DNA from: Solwaraspora sp. WMMD1047
Lineage (GTDB): Bacteria; Actinomycetota; Actinomycetes; Mycobacteriales; Micromonosporaceae
Direction of reading: 5' to 3'
DNA length: 64,000 bases
Assembly: GCF_029626155.1 (NCBI RefSeq)
Contig: NZ_JARUBL010000001.1
Coordinates: forward strand, 2,232,001 to 2,296,000
A model generated the notes under the pieces. It had not been told where the DNA came from, searched no databases, and worked only from the letters and a program-made list of their open reading frames with translations. The translations under genes and the position numbers were made by a program. Shown piece after piece: positions 9,458 through 17,882 of this stretch (positions are counted from its first letter, which is position 1; the number at the start of each line of letters is the position of its first letter).

Positions 9458-9550
9458 GTGACCAATTGGGGAAGTGCGCTACGCGGCCCAGGCTCGTCAT
9501 GGGCAAGCCGGCACACTACCCACCTCGACCCGGAAGGGGGTCGGAGATGA
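9458..9550 (+). CDS. Short leader cistron (30 codons) coupled to the RHH gene
   Basis: A GTG codon six bases after an excellent AAGGAGG site begins a 30-residue frame (starts MTNWGSALRGPGSSWASR) whose TGA overlaps the ATG of the next gene. The ribosome site here is much better than that of the downstream gene, so translation probably enters here and is passed on by coupling. The peptide resembles nothing I know. Confidence 0.5.
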   Translation: MTNWGSALRGPGSSWASRHTTHLDPEGGRR

Positions 9551-9888
9551 CCGCTGACCACCGCCGCGACCGGGGCTCCCGGCCACCCGCCGCCCGTACC
9601 GCCGGCGGCGACGCCCACCTGGCGGGCGACACCCGATCCGGTGCCGCCGGCCAGACCGGGTCGGAGGGCGCCGCCGACGCGCGTCCGCTGGTCCGGGTGA
9701 CCGTCAACCTCACCCCCCGCGCCGTCGACTCGCTCGACCAGGCGTGCCTGCGTACCCACGACTCCAAGACCGACACGATCAACCGGGCGTTGGTCGTCTA
9801 CAACCTCGTCCTCGAACTCCTGGAGCGCGGCGACGGCAGCCTTCAGCTACAGACCAAGAACGGGGTGGAGCACGTCCACCTACTGTGA
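9547..9888 (+). CDS. Ribbon-helix-helix-like small protein
   Basis: A 113-residue protein. Residues 1-50 are polar and disordered-looking. Residues about 52-113 resemble a ribbon-helix-helix DNA-binding fold: a strand VRVTVNLTP, then helices AVDSLDQACLR and KTDTINRALVVYNLVLELL. The end GVEHVHLL is unusual. It overlaps the upstream leader cistron (ATGA) and its 3' end overlaps the convergent nei-like gene by nine bases. A regulator function is likely, but no target is known. Confidence 0.7.
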   Translation: MTADHRRDRGSRPPAARTAGGDAHLAGDTRSGAAGQTGSEGAADARPLVRVTVNLTPRAVDSLDQACLRTHDSKTDTINRALVVYNLVLELLERGDGSLQLQTKNGVEHVHLL

Positions 9889-10698
9889 CGGCGACCGGCT
9901 GCCGTCCGGGGCGGGGTCCGGTTGGCAGTGGGGGCACCAGTAGGTGACCCGCTCACCCTGCTCACGCTTGCGGATGGCGGTACCGCACCTGCGGCACGGC
10001 CGCGCCCGGCGACCGTAGACGTAGCTGGTCTCGGCATTGCGCAACGAGCCGGTGGTGCTCTGCTGCCACCGACCGCGATTGGCCGCCAACAGGCGCTGGC
10101 CCAGATCGACGAGGCCGGGCAGGTCCGGTACCGCACGAACCGGCGTCCACGGCGAGATGCCGCGCAGGAACAGCACCTCGCACTTGTAGAGATTGCCGAT
10201 CCCGGCGAGGTTGCGCTGGTCGAGCAGGGCCTCGGCGATGCTGGTGTCCGGCCGGGCGGCCAGCCGCCGGACCGCCTCGGCCGGGTCCCAGTCCGGGCCG
10301 AGCAGGTCCGGGCCGAGGTGGCCGACGAGCGAATCCTCCTCGGCGGTCGGCACCAACGCCACCTCGTGCAGGTGATATCCGACGGCCACCGGTTCGGCGG
10401 TACGCAGCACCACCCGGATCAGGTGGCCGGGCCGCCCGGTCCACCGCTGCCCGGGCGCGTACACCCGCCAGGCGCCGTCCATCCGCAGGTGGGAGTGCAG
10501 GGTGAGCTGCCGGTCATCGGGCTGGCGCAGCCGCAGCAGCAGGTGTTTGCCCCGGCTGATCGCCGCCACCACCGCAGACCCGGTCAGGTCGGCGGTCGCC
10601 AACTGGGGCACCCGGAAGTCCGATCCGGTCAGCCGCCGTCCGGCCAGCGCGCGGTGCAGCACGCGGGCCGTGTTCCAGACGGTGTCGCCTTCGGGCAC
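9880..10698 (-). CDS. Formamidopyrimidine-DNA glycosylase family, endonuclease VIII-type
   Basis: A 272-residue base-excision repair glycosylase/AP lyase for oxidised bases. The N-terminal catalytic proline and Glu are in MPEGDTVW, the endonuclease VIII (Nei) form; Fpg enzymes have PELPEVE. A helix-two-turn-helix is around LDQRNLAGIGNLYKCE, and a C-terminal zinc finger has CRRC and CPHC. Actinobacteria usually carry several paralogues (Nei1, Nei2, Fpg); this looks like Nei2 but the assignment is tentative. Confidence 0.9.
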   Translation of the reverse strand: MPEGDTVWNTARVLHRALAGRRLTGSDFRVPQLATADLTGSAVVAAISRGKHLLLRLRQPDDRQLTLHSHLRMDGAWRVYAPGQRWTGRPGHLIRVVLRTAEPVAVGYHLHEVALVPTAEEDSLVGHLGPDLLGPDWDPAEAVRRLAARPDTSIAEALLDQRNLAGIGNLYKCEVLFLRGISPWTPVRAVPDLPGLVDLGQRLLAANRGRWQQSTTGSLRNAETSYVYGRRARPCRRCGTAIRKREQGERVTYWCPHCQPDPAPDGSRSPSQ

Positions 10699-10753
10699 CC
10701 GTCCATCCTGCCTCGCCCACCGCCACCGACACCGCAGGTCCGCACGTGGCGCA

Positions 10754-10808
10754 GTGCGGGTCCGCGTGGCGAGGGGTGCGGGTCCGCGTGGCGAGGGGTG
10801 CGGGTCCG
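10754..10808. repeat. 22-bp tandem repeat, about 2.5 copies
   Basis: GTGCGGGTCCGCGTGGCGAG plus GG occurs at 10754-10775 and exactly again at 10776-10797, with an 11-base partial copy after it. It fills the 187-base gap between the CPCC gene and the nei-like gene. Confidence 0.85.
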
Positions 10809-10885
10809 CCCTGCGGTGCGGGGCCGCCCGGCGTCGCGGCGGTGCGAGGGCGCTCGGCGGTGGCGGGTGTGGGCGCCGGGTGGAG

Positions 10886-11131
10886 TCAGGGCTGCTCGTC
10901 CGGGCGGGGTGGCCGGACCATCTCCTGGTAGCGCGGGTGGCTCGCGCCGTAGATGGCGAAGTTCAACCGCGCATGCGAGAGCGTGAGATCACCGTTGGGT
11001 CCGTCCGCTAGTCCCTCCGCGTCGGGTTCGCGGCGACCGTCGTCGGTCCAGAAACAGACGGGGCAGGTCCCGCATCCGGTCCGGAAGCCGCAACATGGAC
11101 ACATGTCGATATCAACCGAGTGCTTCCCCAC
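10886..11131 (-). CDS. CPCC-family cysteine-rich protein
   Basis: An 81-residue protein with MCPCCGFRTGCGTCPVCFW followed by DDG, the signature of the Cys-rich CPCC family; two CxxC-type pairs probably bind zinc. Function is unknown. The frame opens at a GTG (11131), but translation could begin at the ATG nine codons later (11104), where the family motif starts. Neither has a clear ribosome site. The C-terminal half contains LSHARLNFAIYGASHP, also typical of the family. Confidence 0.8.
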   Translation of the reverse strand: MGKHSVDIDMCPCCGFRTGCGTCPVCFWTDDGRREPDAEGLADGPNGDLTLSHARLNFAIYGASHPRYQEMVRPPRPDEQP

Positions 11132-11198
11132 CGAGCCAGCATTTCATGCCGGCGAGCCGGACGGCACCCGGCGTCCACCATGTGCCACACCCCGCTGG

Positions 11199-11975
11199 TC
11201 ACCCGGCGACGGCGATGCGTAACGGGTCGCCGGCCTCGACGCCGAGCAGGTCGGCGGCGCGGCCGCCGTTGATCGCCACGGCGGCCAGGCCGGCCGGATC
11301 GCCGTAGACGACCAGCGCACCGACCGGCGCGTCGGTGAACACCGTGGACCGCACCGCCGGCCGCCCGGCGACCAGTAGGTCCGCTCCCAACTGGTCGAGG
11401 GCGGTGGCCGGGGCAGCCAGTTGCACGTTGCCGAACCGGTCGACGGCCAGCACCTCGGCCGTCAGCCAGCCGGGTCCGATCTCGACGATCGGTTCCGGAA
11501 GCCGGACCAGTCCGGCCGGGTCGACAACCGGTCCGGCGTCGTCCGGCCGGGCGCCGGCCGCGAGTCGGGCCGCCACCGGTGCGTAGAGGTCCCGGCCGTG
11601 AAAGCTGGGGTGGACCCTCGGCGCGAACCAGGCCCCGTCGGCCGGTTCGACCACCCGGTCGACGGCGCCGAGCGCGGCCGCCGCCGGCAGCAGCAGCCCG
11701 TTGTCCGGGCCGACGAGCAGCCCTCCGGGGGTGACCACCAGGATCGGCCGGGCGCCCGTGCCGACGCTGCCCAGGTGGATCGCGCGGGGCAGGTGCGGGA
11801 CGGTCTGCGCGAGCACCGCCGCCCCGCGCCGCAGGTCGCCGGCCGGCACCAGGTGGGTGACCTCGATGACCCCGACGGCCGGCGCGCTCCGGGCCAGGGC
11901 TCCGCGCAGCTGCGCGGCGAAGCCGTCGGCCAACCCGTAGTCGGTGGTCAGGCTGATCCAGTCGAAGGCCGTCAT
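11199..11975 (-). CDS. SAM hydroxide adenosyltransferase (DUF62 family)
   Basis: A 258-residue member of the family that includes fluorinase and the Salinispora chlorinase SalL; ordinary members hydrolyse S-adenosylmethionine to adenosine and methionine. It begins with SLTTDYGLADGFAAQLRG and has FHGRDLYAPVA and a late AINGGRAADLLG. The Asp/Arg/His set of the hydrolases appears to be present, and the gene has no biosynthetic neighbours, so the hydrolase role is preferred over halogenation. Confidence 0.85.
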   Translation of the reverse strand: MTAFDWISLTTDYGLADGFAAQLRGALARSAPAVGVIEVTHLVPAGDLRRGAAVLAQTVPHLPRAIHLGSVGTGARPILVVTPGGLLVGPDNGLLLPAAAALGAVDRVVEPADGAWFAPRVHPSFHGRDLYAPVAARLAAGARPDDAGPVVDPAGLVRLPEPIVEIGPGWLTAEVLAVDRFGNVQLAAPATALDQLGADLLVAGRPAVRSTVFTDAPVGALVVYGDPAGLAAVAINGGRAADLLGVEAGDPLRIAVAG

Positions 11976-12100
11976 ACCGGCAGCCTAGGAGCGGATTCCC
12001 GCGCCGCTGGCCAGCCACCCGGGCCGGCCAGCGCGGGCCGGCGGCGGCCCGACCCGAGTCGGCCGACGCGCTCTCGATCGGCCGTGCGCGCCGGCCCCCG

Positions 12101-12177
12101 CCTGGTCACCTGGTCGCCTGGTCAGGCCGGGCCAGCGGGGTCGCGTGGTCGGCGGGGCCAGCCTGGTCGCCTGGTCG
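12101..12177. repeat. Cluster of CCTGGTC short repeats
   Basis: CCTGGTC recurs five times within this stretch of the 207-base gap between lhr and the SAM hydrolase gene, with GGTCGCCTGGTC near both ends. It is degenerate low-complexity DNA; no function is evident. Confidence 0.5.
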
Positions 12178-12182
12178 TGGGG

Positions 12183-15100
12183 TCAGCCGCGCAGTCGAAG
12201 CCCCCGTGGGGTGGCCCGGAAGCCGGCCGTGGTCAGCGCGTCGCGCAGTGGTGACGGCGCCAGCGCGGCGCCGTCGGCCCGCTCGACCGAGATCGGTCCC
12301 AGCGCGCCGGACCGGACCGCGGTGGCCAACGCCCCGGTCGCCGCCGTCAAGGCCTCGCCGTCGTCGACGAACGAGAGCAGTGTCCGGCCGCCCCGCTCCA
12401 CATAGAGCACCAGGTCGCCGCCGACCAGCGCCACCAGGGCGCCGGCCTTGCGGCCCGGCCGGTGCCCGCCGGCCGGGCTGGCCTCCGGATCACCGGAGTC
12501 GACCACCCGCTCCGGCCAGGGCAACGCCGCGCCGTACGGGTTCGCCGGGTCGGTGGCGGCGAGGACCAGCGCCGTGCGATCCGCCCGCCGGCCCAGCGCG
12601 GCGGGCTCGGCCAGCGCCCGGAGCCGGTCCACCGCGCCCGGCACGGCGAACTGCGCGGCACCGAGCCCTTCGACGAAGTAGCCGCGTCGCGCGGCACCCC
12701 GCTCCTCCAGCGCGGCCAGCACCGGGTAGACGGCGGCGAAGCCGCCCGGCCAGCCCTCGGCGGCCACCGCACCCCGGGTCACCACGCCGTGCCGCTCCAG
12801 CAGCGCGTCGGCGAGCGCGGCGGCCCGCCGGGTCGGGTCGGGCTCCCGGGCCGGTAGCAACGACCAGCGGCCGGCCGCGGTGGGCGGCCCGCCCCGGCTG
12901 GGCAGCGCGCCCCGACCGGGCAACCGACCGCGACCCGGGTGGCCGTACCGACCCCGGGGTGCGGCCGGCCGGCGGCGGTGCGCCCCGCCGCCACCGAGCA
13001 GCGCGCGGACCGGGGCGAGCGTGTCGTTGGTGAGCCAGCCTGCCCAGACCAGGTCCCACAGCACCCCGACCAGGGCGGCGTCGTCGGTGCCGCCGACCCG
13101 GTCGGACAGCGACCGGAAGAACAGTGCCTGCCCGCCGTCGAGCGCGTCCAGCACCGCCTGGTGCGCGGGGGTGAGGGCGAGCGCCTCGTCGGGCGGCGGC
13201 AGCAGCAGGTGGGCCGTGTCGGCGAAGGCGAGGGTGAGCCAGCCGTCGGCCCGGCCGATCGAGCCGGTGCCGGCCCAGAGCACCTCCCCGCCGGCGCACA
13301 GCTCGTCGAGCTGGGCCGGCGAGTAGTCGGCGACCCGGCCGGGCAGCACCAGGCTCTCCAGCGCCGACGCCGGCACGGCCGCGCCCTGCAGCTGCTCGAC
13401 CGCGGCGGCGACCGCCTCGACCCCCCGACCGGCGGCGCCGACCTGCTGCCAGCGGGGCAGGAAGGCGGCCAGCGCGCGGGTCGGCGCGGGCTCGATCTCC
13501 TGCCGCAGGGCGGCCAGCGACCGGCGGCGCAACAGCCGGAGCACCTCGGCGTCGCACCACTGGGTGGCGGTGTCGGCGCCGCTGGCGGCGGGTTCGAACG
13601 GCGCGAACTCGCCGGCGACCACCCGGCCGGCGGCGGCCAGCCGGCGCAGGGTCTGGTCGACCACGAATCCGCCCAGCCCGAACCGGGCCGCGCAGCCGGC
13701 GGCGGTGAACGGACCGTGCGTACGCGCGTAGCGGGAGACCAGGTCGGCGAGGGGGTCGGCGACCGGTTCGAGGTACGCCAGCGGCACCCCGACCGGCAGC
13801 GCCACCCCGAGGGCGTCGCGCACCCGGCCCGCGTCCTCCACCCCGATCCAGCGTTCCATGCCGGCGATCCGGACCCGCAGGATCCGGCGGGCGGCGGCCA
13901 GCCCGGTCAGCCAGTCGGGCGCGACGCCCCGGTCGGCCAGCTCGGCGTCGGAGAGGTCACCGAGCAGCCGGAGCAGCTCGACCACGTCCTCCGCGTCGCG
14001 TGGCCGCCGCTGGTCGGTCAGCCACCGCAGCTGCCGTTCGGTCTCGGCCAGCACCGCGGGGTCGAGCAGCTCACGCAGGTCGACCCGGCCCAGCAGCTCG
14101 GCCAGCAGCGTCGAGTCGAGGGCCAGCGCGGCGGCCCGCCGCTCGGCCAGCGGGGCGTCGCCCTCGTAGAGGAAGGCGCCGACGTAGCCGAACAGCAGCG
14201 ATCGGGCGAACGGCGACGGGCGCGGGGTCTCCACCTCGACCAGCCGGACCGCCCGGCCGGCCAGGTCGCGCATCAACCCCACCAGGCCGGGCAGGTCGAA
14301 GACGTCCTGCAGGCACTCCCGGGCGGCCTCCAGGGTGATCGGGAAGTCGGCGTGTTCGCGGGCGATGTCCAGCAGCTGGGCGGCCCGCTGCCGTTGCTGC
14401 CACAGCGGCTGCCGCCGGCGCGGGTCCCGGCGCGGCAGCAGCAGCGCCCGGGCCGCGCACTCGCGGAACCGGGAGGCGAACATGGCGGAGCCGCCGACCG
14501 ACTCCTCCACGAGCTGGCCGATCTCGTCGGGGTCGAACCCGACCAGCTCGGCACCGGGCGGCGGGTCGGCGGTGTCCGGCAGCCGGATCACGATCCCGTC
14601 GTCGGCCGGCATCACCTGCGCGTCCACGCCGTACCGCTCGGTGAGCCGGCGGCCGATCGCCAGCGCCCAGGGAGCGTTCACCCGGGACCCCAGGACGCAG
14701 TGGACGGCGAGCCGCCAGTCGCCGAGCTCGTCGCGGAAGCGCTCGACCAGGACGGTGCGGTCGTCCGGCAGCGCCCGGGTCGCCTCCCGCTGCTCGCGCA
14801 GGTAGGTCACCAGGTTGCCGGCGGCCCAGTCGTCCAGGCCGCCGGCGCGCAGCGCCTGCGCGGCGGCGTCGTCGTCGCGGCGGGCCAGGCCGCGCAGCCG
14901 GGCGCCGATCGCCCGGCCGAGCTCCACCGGCCGGCCCAGCGAGTCGCCCTTCCAGAACGGCATCCGGGCCGCCTGGCCGGGGGCGGGGGAGACCAGCACC
15001 CGGTCGGGGGTGATGTCCTCGATCCGCCAGGACGACGAACCCAGCAGGAAGACGTCGCCGACCCGGGACTCGTAGACCATCTCCTCGTCCAGCTCACCGA

Positions 15101-16760
15101 CCCGGGCGGCCCGCTCGGCGCCGGCCAGGAAAACGCCGAACAGACCCCGGTCGGGAATGGTGCCGCCGCTGGTGACCGCGAGCCGCTGCGCGCCGGGCCG
15201 GCCGGTGAGCAGGTCGGCGGCGCGGTCCCAGACCAGCCGGGGGCGCAGCTCGGCGAAGGCGGTCGACGGGTAGCGGCCGGAGAGCATGTCGAGCACCGCG
15301 TGCAGCGCGGACTCGGGCAGCTCGGCGAAGGGCGCCGCCCGCCGGACCAGGGCGGCCAGGTCGGTCACCGTCCACTGGTCCAGTGCCACCATCGCGACGA
15401 TCTGCTGGGCGAGCACGTCCAGCGGATTGCGGGGGGCCCGCAACTCCTCGATCGCCCCGTCGACCATCCGCTCGGCCACCACCGCGCAGGAGAGCAGGTC
15501 ACCCCGGTGCTTCGGAAACACCACCCCCCGGGAGACCGCCCCGACCTGGTGGCCGGCCCGGCCGACCCGTTGCAGCCCGGCCGCCACACTCGGCGGGGCC
15601 TCGATCTGCACGACCAGGTCGACGGCACCCATGTCGATGCCGAGCTCCAGGCTGGAGGTGGCCACCACGGCGGGCAGCCGGCCCGACTTGAGCGCCTCCT
15701 CGATGCCGGCCCGCTCCTCGCGGGAGACGCTGCCGTGGTGGGCCCGGGCGATCACCGGCGCCGCACCGGCGGCGGCGCCGGACTGGGCCATGATCTCGGC
15801 CGGCTGCCGGTGCGGCGGCTCGGGCGCCAGCCCCAGCTCCTCGGCGGCCAGCTCGTTGATCCGGGCGCAGAGCCGCTCCGCTCCGCGCCGCGAATTGGTG
15901 AAGACGATCGTCGACCGGTGCGCCCGGATCAGGGCGTGCACCCGCTCCTCGACCGCCGGCCAGATCGATGCCCGGCGCGGGGTGCCGAACTCGTCGGACG
16001 GCTCCTCCTGCTCGTCGAGGCGGGTCATGTCCTCCACCGGCACCTCGACGCTGATCTCGATGGTCTTGTCCGCGCCGGGCGCGACGACATCGACCGGGTG
16101 CGCCCCGGCGAGGAACCGCGCCGTGCCGTCGATCGGCCGGACCGTGGCCGACAGCCCGATCCGTTGGGCGGGCCGGGCCAGCAGCTGGTCGAGCCGCTCC
16201 AGCGACAACGCCAGGTGCGCGCCGCGCTTGGTGGCGGCGACCGCGTGCACCTCGTCGACGATCACCGTCTCCACCCCGCGCAACGAATCGCGGGCGGCGG
16301 AGGTGAGCAGCAGAAAGAGCGACTCCGGGGTGGTGATCAGGATGTCGGGCGGGGTGCGGCCGAAGGCCCGTCGCTGGTCGGCCGGGGTGTCGCCGGTGCG
16401 CATCCCCACGGTGATCTCCGGTGGCGCGACGCCGAGCCGGCCGGCCGCCTGCCGGATCCCGGCCAGCGGACCACGTAGGTTGCGCTCGACGTCCACGGCC
16501 AGCGCCTTGAGTGGGCTGACGTAGAGGACCCGGCAACGCCGACGCGGATCGTCGGGAACCGGCTGGCCGGCGAGCCGGTCCAGCGACCAGAGGAAGGCGG
16601 CGAGCGTCTTGCCGGACCCGGTCGGCGCCACGACCAGCGCGTTGCGCCCGGCGCCGATCGACCGCCACGCCCCGGCCTGGGCGGCGGTGGGCGCGGCGAA
16701 GGCGGTGGCGAACCACTCCCGGGTCGCCGCCCCGAACCGTTCCAGCACGTCGTCGGCCAT
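12183..16760 (-). CDS. lhr: Lhr-type ATP-dependent DNA helicase
   Basis: A 1525-residue superfamily 2 helicase of the large Lhr type, a 3'-5' DNA translocase used in DNA repair. Visible motifs: Walker A APTGSGKTLAAF, DEVH box in VIVDEVHAVAATKRGAHLAL, SATVRP, FTNSRRGAERL, TSSLELGIDMG and QRVGRAGHQ. A long C-terminal region (about 800 residues) holds the winged-helix and Lhr-specific domains. The ATG at 16760 gives the family N-terminus; the frame is open 32 codons further. An Arg/Gly-rich linker lies near residues 1280-1315. A divergent promoter region with palindromes separates it from the next gene. Confidence 0.92.
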   Translation of the reverse strand: MADDVLERFGAATREWFATAFAAPTAAQAGAWRSIGAGRNALVVAPTGSGKTLAAFLWSLDRLAGQPVPDDPRRRCRVLYVSPLKALAVDVERNLRGPLAGIRQAAGRLGVAPPEITVGMRTGDTPADQRRAFGRTPPDILITTPESLFLLLTSAARDSLRGVETVIVDEVHAVAATKRGAHLALSLERLDQLLARPAQRIGLSATVRPIDGTARFLAGAHPVDVVAPGADKTIEISVEVPVEDMTRLDEQEEPSDEFGTPRRASIWPAVEERVHALIRAHRSTIVFTNSRRGAERLCARINELAAEELGLAPEPPHRQPAEIMAQSGAAAGAAPVIARAHHGSVSREERAGIEEALKSGRLPAVVATSSLELGIDMGAVDLVVQIEAPPSVAAGLQRVGRAGHQVGAVSRGVVFPKHRGDLLSCAVVAERMVDGAIEELRAPRNPLDVLAQQIVAMVALDQWTVTDLAALVRRAAPFAELPESALHAVLDMLSGRYPSTAFAELRPRLVWDRAADLLTGRPGAQRLAVTSGGTIPDRGLFGVFLAGAERAARVGELDEEMVYESRVGDVFLLGSSSWRIEDITPDRVLVSPAPGQAARMPFWKGDSLGRPVELGRAIGARLRGLARRDDDAAAQALRAGGLDDWAAGNLVTYLREQREATRALPDDRTVLVERFRDELGDWRLAVHCVLGSRVNAPWALAIGRRLTERYGVDAQVMPADDGIVIRLPDTADPPPGAELVGFDPDEIGQLVEESVGGSAMFASRFRECAARALLLPRRDPRRRQPLWQQRQRAAQLLDIAREHADFPITLEAARECLQDVFDLPGLVGLMRDLAGRAVRLVEVETPRPSPFARSLLFGYVGAFLYEGDAPLAERRAAALALDSTLLAELLGRVDLRELLDPAVLAETERQLRWLTDQRRPRDAEDVVELLRLLGDLSDAELADRGVAPDWLTGLAAARRILRVRIAGMERWIGVEDAGRVRDALGVALPVGVPLAYLEPVADPLADLVSRYARTHGPFTAAGCAARFGLGGFVVDQTLRRLAAAGRVVAGEFAPFEPAASGADTATQWCDAEVLRLLRRRSLAALRQEIEPAPTRALAAFLPRWQQVGAAGRGVEAVAAAVEQLQGAAVPASALESLVLPGRVADYSPAQLDELCAGGEVLWAGTGSIGRADGWLTLAFADTAHLLLPPPDEALALTPAHQAVLDALDGGQALFFRSLSDRVGGTDDAALVGVLWDLVWAGWLTNDTLAPVRALLGGGGAHRRRPAAPRGRYGHPGRGRLPGRGALPSRGGPPTAAGRWSLLPAREPDPTRRAAALADALLERHGVVTRGAVAAEGWPGGFAAVYPVLAALEERGAARRGYFVEGLGAAQFAVPGAVDRLRALAEPAALGRRADRTALVLAATDPANPYGAALPWPERVVDSGDPEASPAGGHRPGRKAGALVALVGGDLVLYVERGGRTLLSFVDDGEALTAATGALATAVRSGALGPISVERADGAALAPSPLRDALTTAGFRATPRGLRLRG

Positions 16761-16819
16761 CACCGACAATCCTGCCCGGCGGGTACGACGGTTCCGCTGG
16801 CGGGTCGCTGGGTATCGCA

Positions 16820-16848
16820 TTAAGTCTGACTTAACCGCTTGATAGCGG
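16820..16848. promoter_or_regulatory. Two adjacent palindromes in the lhr divergent promoter
   Basis: TTAAGTCTGACTTAA (16820-16834) is a perfect 7-1-7 palindrome; directly after it CCGCT-TGAT-AGCGG (16835-16848) forms a second inverted repeat. They lie 60-88 bases upstream of lhr and about 55 bases upstream of the rightward gene, a suitable place for an operator. The minus strand of the first contains GTCAGAC, reminiscent of the DNA-damage promoter core, but no matching -10 is in register. Confidence 0.5.
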
Positions 16849-16902
16849 CGCAACACGTACAGTAACTTCTCTCGAAATGCCGGCCGCTACGGAGGAGATC
16901 GC

Positions 16903-17292
16903 ATGGCCGTGGTCGAGCGGAGCGCCCAACACGGCACCGACATCCTGCTCCGCACGGTCGACAACCGGCTGACCGGCGTCCGGGCCGGACTCGGCGCCGC
17001 CGACCTCGACCTGGCCGAGCGGATCGCGGCCTGCCTGCGGGAGCTGGTGATCGGCACCACCTCGGCCAGCGCCGCCGACCGGGCCCGGGTGCGGGCCGCC
17101 GTGCACCACTTCGCCCTGCGGCAGCCCACCCGCGGCGGGCACCCGACGGTCCGGTCGCTGGCCGCCACCCGAGCGGTGGTGAACCGGATCGTGCTGCAGT
17201 TGGGTCGTCCGGACCTGATCGTCGACTCCGGACGCGAGGGTCCGGTCGACCCGGCCCGGGTCGAGCCGACCCCGGATGTTTCCGACAGGTAA
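16903..17292 (+). CDS. Hypothetical protein
   Basis: Not recognised. A 129-residue mostly helical, soluble, Ala/Arg-rich protein without signal peptide or membrane segment. The ATG follows GGAGGAG, an excellent ribosome site. The middle segment VRAAVHHFALRQPTRGGHPT may be the most characteristic part. Divergent from lhr; 49 bases separate it from the next gene. Confidence 0.7.
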   Translation: MAVVERSAQHGTDILLRTVDNRLTGVRAGLGAADLDLAERIAACLRELVIGTTSASAADRARVRAAVHHFALRQPTRGGHPTVRSLAATRAVVNRIVLQLGRPDLIVDSGREGPVDPARVEPTPDVSDR

Positions 17293-17341
17293 CGACCACC
17301 GGGTGCCGGTAGACTTACCTCCCGAGTAGCTGGGGAGGGAC

Positions 17342-17740
17342 ATGCGGGCAGCGCACCCGACGCGCCGACCGGTCGGTCGGCTGCTCGCTGCTGCCCTGCT
17401 CGCGGTTCTCTGCACAACGTCCGTGCACGGTGCCGCCTCGCCGGCGGTCCCGCCGGGTGCCATCGCCACCGCGCACGCCTCGATCGCAGCCGCCCTGGTT
17501 CAGCAGCACCCCACGACCGGTCGGGGCGACCAGGTGGTCGGCCCTGAGCGGGCGGGCGTCCCGCACGCCACCGAGGAACTGCTCCCGCCCGACGTCGAAT
17601 GGCAGCCCGCCGCCCGCCCGGCCCCCGGCCATCCGGTGGTCGGGGCGGCCGAGCCGGCCCAACCGGCCGGCCCGCACAGCGCCGCGGCACCACCATCGCA
17701 GGTGGTGTCCGGGCGCCTCGGCCGCGCCCCGCCGAGCTGA
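17342..17740 (+). CDS. Secreted Pro/Ala-rich hypothetical protein
   Basis: A 132-residue protein with a clear signal peptide: RRPVGRLLAAALLAVLCTTS followed by HGA (cleavage expected near residues 30-33). The mature part is rich in Pro, Ala and Gly and probably disordered. The ATG follows a GGGGAGGGAC ribosome site. Function unknown. Confidence 0.7.
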   Translation: MRAAHPTRRPVGRLLAAALLAVLCTTSVHGAASPAVPPGAIATAHASIAAALVQQHPTTGRGDQVVGPERAGVPHATEELLPPDVEWQPAARPAPGHPVVGAAEPAQPAGPHSAAAPPSQVVSGRLGRAPPS

Positions 17741-17766
17741 TCGGACAATCGCCCGCCGCCGTCCCT

Positions 17767-17782
17767 CCGCCAGCCCTGGCGG
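17767..17782 (+). terminator. Hairpin, possible terminator
   Basis: CCGCCAG-CC-CTGGCGG is a 7-bp stem 27 bases after the stop of the secreted protein gene, without a T run. It separates that gene from the Mrp operon. Confidence 0.4.
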
Positions 17783-17882
17783 GATTCGCCAAAGCCGCCC
17801 GTGACCGGGCTTCCTGTCGTCTGATCCCGACGTAACGCAGACTCTCGACGAGGGCCTGCGCTGACACCTATCTGGAGTACGC

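Noticed and set aside
11199-11975. Salinosporamide-type chlorinase (SalL)
   Set aside because: No biosynthetic genes nearby and the HGRD-type motif fits the ordinary SAM hydrolase.
12939-16478. Very long plus-strand frame (over 1100 codons) opposite lhr
   Set aside because: Translation is low-complexity Gly/Arg/Gln/His with no domain, while the opposite strand has every helicase motif.
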